From Paraflavitalea pollutisoli (GTDB lineage: Bacteria > Bacteroidota > Bacteroidia > Chitinophagales > Chitinophagaceae), in contig NZ_JARKMX010000003.1 of the NCBI RefSeq assembly GCF_029360705.1, forward strand, positions 62,001 through 126,000: a stretch of 64,000 bases of DNA. Reading direction: 5' to 3'. The translations under genes were made by a program, and so were the position numbers. The notes under the pieces are model-generated. The model was given only the letters and a program-made list of their open reading frames with translations, did not search any database and had not been told where the DNA came from. This document shows positions 61,219 through 64,000 of this stretch, piece after piece; the first letter of the stretch is position 1, and each line of letters begins with the position of its first letter.

Positions 61219-64000
61219 ATGGCTATTAAAAAAGATAATCGTCCCAGGGCAACCTTCTCGAAGATTACGATCGGCCTGGCATCTCCGGATTCTATTTTGG
61301 AGCGTAGCTATGGTGAAGTATTGAAGCCTGAGACTATTAACTACCGTACTTACAAACCTGAGCGTGATGGGTTGTTTTGCGAGCGCATCTTTGGACCTGT
61401 TAAGGATTACGAATGTGCTTGTGGAAAGTACAAGCGTATTCGTTATAAGGGTATTGTTTGTGACCGTTGCGGTGTTGAAGTAACTGAAAAGAAAGTACGT
61501 CGTGAGCGTATGGGGCACATCAAACTGGTTGTACCTGTTGTTCACATCTGGTATTTCAAGAGCTTGCCTAACAAGATTGGTTATTTGCTTGGTGTAAGTT
61601 CGAAGAAACTTGAAACCATTGTTTATTATGAAAGGTTTGTAGTTATCCAGGCTGGTATCCGTGAAGATCGCGGATTAAAGATGGGTGATCTGCTGACTGA
61701 AGAAGAATATCTTGAGATCCTGGAGAATCTTCCCAAGGAGAATCAATATCTGCCTGACGAAGATCCTCAGAAGTTCATTGCAAAAATGGGTGCTGAAGCG
61801 GTGCATGATATGCTGCAGCGTATTGAGTTGGACAGCCTGTCTTTCTCTCTGCGTAACTCAGCTGCTACCGAAACTTCTCAGCAACGTAAGGCCGATGCGC
61901 TGAAGCGTCTAAGTGTAGTTGAAGCATTCCGTGAAGCGAATAGCCGTATTACCAACCGCCCCGAATGGATGGTAATGCAGTACATTCCTGTTATTCCTCC
62001 TGAGCTGCGTCCGTTGGTGCCGCTGGATGGTGGCCGTTTTGCGTCTTCTGACCTGAACGACCTCTATCGTCGTGTGATCATCCGTAACAACCGTCTGAAG
62101 AGACTGTTGGAGATCAAGGCTCCTGAGGTGATCCTGCGTAACGAAAAACGTATGTTGCAGGAAGCGGTTGACTCCCTGTTTGACAACAGCCGTAAGTCGA
62201 ATGCCGTGAAAGCGGAAGGTGGACGCGCGCTGAAATCACTCAGTGATGTACTGAAGGGTAAACAAGGTCGTTTCCGTCAAAACTTGTTGGGTAAACGTGT
62301 TGACTACTCTGGTCGTTCTGTAATCGTGGTAGGTCCTGAGCTGAAGCTGCATGAGTGTGGTTTGCCGAAGGATATGGCTGCCGAGTTGTTTAAACCGTTT
62401 ATCATTCGTAAGCTGATTGAAAGAGGTATCGTTAAGACTGTTAAATCTGCCCGTAAGCTGGTAGATCGCAAGGAAGCGGTGGTATGGGATATCCTTGAAA
62501 ATATTCTGAAAGGTCACCCGGTGATGCTCAACCGTGCCCCTACGCTGCACCGGTTGTCTATCCAGGCCTTCCAGCCTAAACTGATTGAAGGTAAAGCGAT
62601 CCAACTGCACCCGCTCGTGTGTTCGGCGTTCAACGCCGACTTTGACGGTGACCAGATGGCGGTACACGTTCCTTTGAGCAATGCTGCCGTACTGGAAGCC
62701 CAGTTGCTGATGCTGTCTTCACACAACATTCTCAACCCGCAGAATGGTGCTCCGATGACCCTTCCTTCCCAGGACATGGTACTCGGTTTGTACTATATCA
62801 CCAAGGGTAAGAAAACCATGGGCGACGAGATCGTTCGTGGTGAAGGAAAAGCGTTCTACAGTGCTGAAGAAGTGATCATCGCCTACAATGAAAAACGTGT
62901 CGATCTGCACGCGCACATCAAGGTTAAAGTTAATGTACGCGAAAATGACGGAACTATCCGGAAGAAGCTGATCGAAACAACTGTAGGCCGTGTACTTTTC
63001 AATCAATTTGTACCTAAGGAAGTAGGTTATATCAATGCCCTGCTGACGAAAAAGAGCCTTCGTGAGATCATTGGTGACATCATCAAGATCACGAACGTTC
63101 CTAAGACCGCGAAGTTCCTCGATGATATCAAGCAGCTTGGTTTCCGTACAGCGTTCCAGGGTGGTCTGTCATTTAACATCAATGACCTGATTATCCCCTC
63201 TATCAAGGAAGAAGTGCTGGACAATGCCAAGGGTGAAGTTGATGAGGTTTGGGACAACTATAACATGGGTCTTATTACCAATAACGAGCGATATAACCAG
63301 ATCGTTGACATCTGGTCTCGTGTGGATACCCGCATCACTGAAACGCTCATTCGTGAGCTGAGCAGCGATAAGCAAGGTTTCAACTCGGTGTATATGATGC
63401 TTGACTCCGGTGCCCGTGGTTCTAAACAACAGATCAAGCAGCTTTGTGGTATTCGTGGTCTGATGGCGAAACCAAGAAAGTCTGGCTCTACCGGAAGTGA
63501 GATCATCGAAAACCCGATCCTCTCCAACTTCAAGGGTGGTCTGAACGTATTGGATTACTTCATCTCTACGCACGGTGCCCGTAAAGGTCTTGCGGATACG
63601 GCCCTTAAAACGGCTGATGCCGGTTACCTGACCCGTCGTCTGGTGGATGTTGCTCAGGACGTTGTTATTACTGAAGAAGACTGTGGTACACTGCGTGGTA
63701 TCGCCATCAGTGCACTGAAAGATAATGAGGAAGTGGTTGAGCCGCTGTACGATCGTATCATTGGCCGTACTTCTCTGCACAACGTATACACTCCAGAGAA
63801 TGATCGACTGGTGGTTGAGGCTGGATCTCAGATCACTGAAGACATTGGTAAGGAAATCGAGGAGGCAGGTATCGAAACTGTTGAGATCCGCTCTGTACTG
63901 ACTTGCGAAAGCAAGCGTGGTGTGTGTGTGAAGTGTTACGGTAAGAACCTGGCTACTGGTTCGATCACGCAGAAAGGTGATGCTGTAGGTATCATCGCTG
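61219..64000 (+). CDS. rpoC: RNA polymerase beta' subunit (3' end cut by window)
   Basis: The reading frame from ATG 61219 stays open for 927 codons to the window edge; bacterial beta' has about 1400-1450 residues, so the C-terminal third is missing. The N-terminal zinc site is Cys66, Cys68, Cys81 and Cys84 (CACGKYK...VCDRCG). The catalytic magnesium site is Asp474, Asp476 and Asp478 in [24 protein letters not shown] (bridge helix/trigger loop approach) and [22 protein letters not shown] (trigger loop end) follow. Operon with rpoB. Confidence 0.97.
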   Translation, partial: MAIKKDNRPRATFSKITIGLASPDSILERSYGEVLKPETINYRTYKPERDGLFCERIFGPVKDYECACGKYKRIRYKGIVCDRCGVEVTEKKVRRERMGHIKLVVPVVHIWYFKSLPNKIGYLLGVSSKKLETIVYYERFVVIQAGIREDRGLKMGDLLTEEEYLEILENLPKENQYLPDEDPQKFIAKMGAEAVHDMLQRIELDSLSFSLRNSAATETSQQRKADALKRLSVVEAFREANSRITNRPEWMVMQYIPVIPPELRPLVPLDGGRFASSDLNDLYRRVIIRNNRLKRLLEIKAPEVILRNEKRMLQEAVDSLFDNSRKSNAVKAEGGRALKSLSDVLKGKQGRFRQNLLGKRVDYSGRSVIVVGPELKLHECGLPKDMAAELFKPFIIRKLIERGIVKTVKSARKLVDRKEAVVWDILENILKGHPVMLNRAPTLHRLSIQAFQPKLIEGKAIQLHPLVCSAFNADFDGDQMAVHVPLSNAAVLEAQLLMLSSHNILNPQNGAPMTLPSQDMVLGLYYITKGKKTMGDEIVRGEGKAFYSAEEVIIAYNEKRVDLHAHIKVKVNVRENDGTIRKKLIETTVGRVLFNQFVPKEVGYINALLTKKSLREIIGDIIKITNVPKTAKFLDDIKQLGFRTAFQGGLSFNINDLIIPSIKEEVLDNAKGEVDEVWDNYNMGLITNNERYNQIVDIWSRVDTRITETLIRELSSDKQGFNSVYMMLDSGARGSKQQIKQLCGIRGLMAKPRKSGSTGSEIIENPILSNFKGGLNVLDYFISTHGARKGLADTALKTADAGYLTRRLVDVAQDVVITEEDCGTLRGIAISALKDNEEVVEPLYDRIIGRTSLHNVYTPENDRLVVEAGSQITEDIGKEIEEAGIETVEIRSVLTCESKRGVCVKCYGKNLATGSITQKGDAVGIIA

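Overview
The window looks like chromosomal DNA from a Bacteroidota species, most likely family Chitinophagaceae (the family assignment is inference). The evidence is SusC/SusD pairs, a type IX secretion pair (PorV/PorQ-like protein plus a C25 sortase), promoters of the TTTG-N(18-20)-TAnnTTTG type, and near-absence of Shine-Dalgarno sequences. The one clear exception is rpsU, which has a strong one.

Layout. 1-15.4 kb is mixed housekeeping and accessory DNA: a glycosyltransferase, an ECF sigma/anti-sigma-like/Spy-like operon, DoxX plus a quinone-type oxidoreductase divergent from an AraC regulator, two paralogous IPT/kelch lipoproteins, an S24 (LexA/CI-type) repressor with a palindromic operator, tRNA-Gln, a Tat-exported class V aminotransferase, a tandem OmpA protein and tyrS. 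15.7-22 kb holds the T9SS pair. 22.1-27.3 kb is a five-gene surface-glycan module: carbamoyltransferase, DUF5989, SxtJ-like, a GT-C-like membrane protein and an SGNH hydrolase. ribE follows on the other strand.

27.9-64 kb is the core translation/transcription block: rpsU, a xerC/D recombinase gene, hpf, tRNA-Thr/Tyr/Gly/Thr, tuf, tRNA-Trp, secE, nusG, a histone-H1-like gene on the opposite strand, rplK-rplA-rplJ-rplL, rpoB and rpoC (cut by the window end). The usually continuous rplL-rpoB junction is split by about 19 kb. rplL has its own terminator, rpoB has its own promoter plus a leader hairpin that looks like an attenuator, and a polysaccharide/glycoprotein utilisation locus lies between them.

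The inserted locus has two SusC/SusD pairs, two LacI regulators with nearly identical recognition helices, two GH92 alpha-mannosidase-family enzymes and a basic secretory protein family putative protease. Three promoters in it share one design: a LacI-type operator fills the 19-bp spacer between the -33 and -7 boxes. Two more palindromic operators lie in the leader of the second susC. One GH92 carries Gln where its neighbour has the conserved catalytic acid Glu, which suggests cleavage of mannose-1-phosphate diesters. Together these point to a self-contained regulon for mannosylated, possibly phosphomannosylated, glycoproteins, placed inside the RNA polymerase gene cluster.
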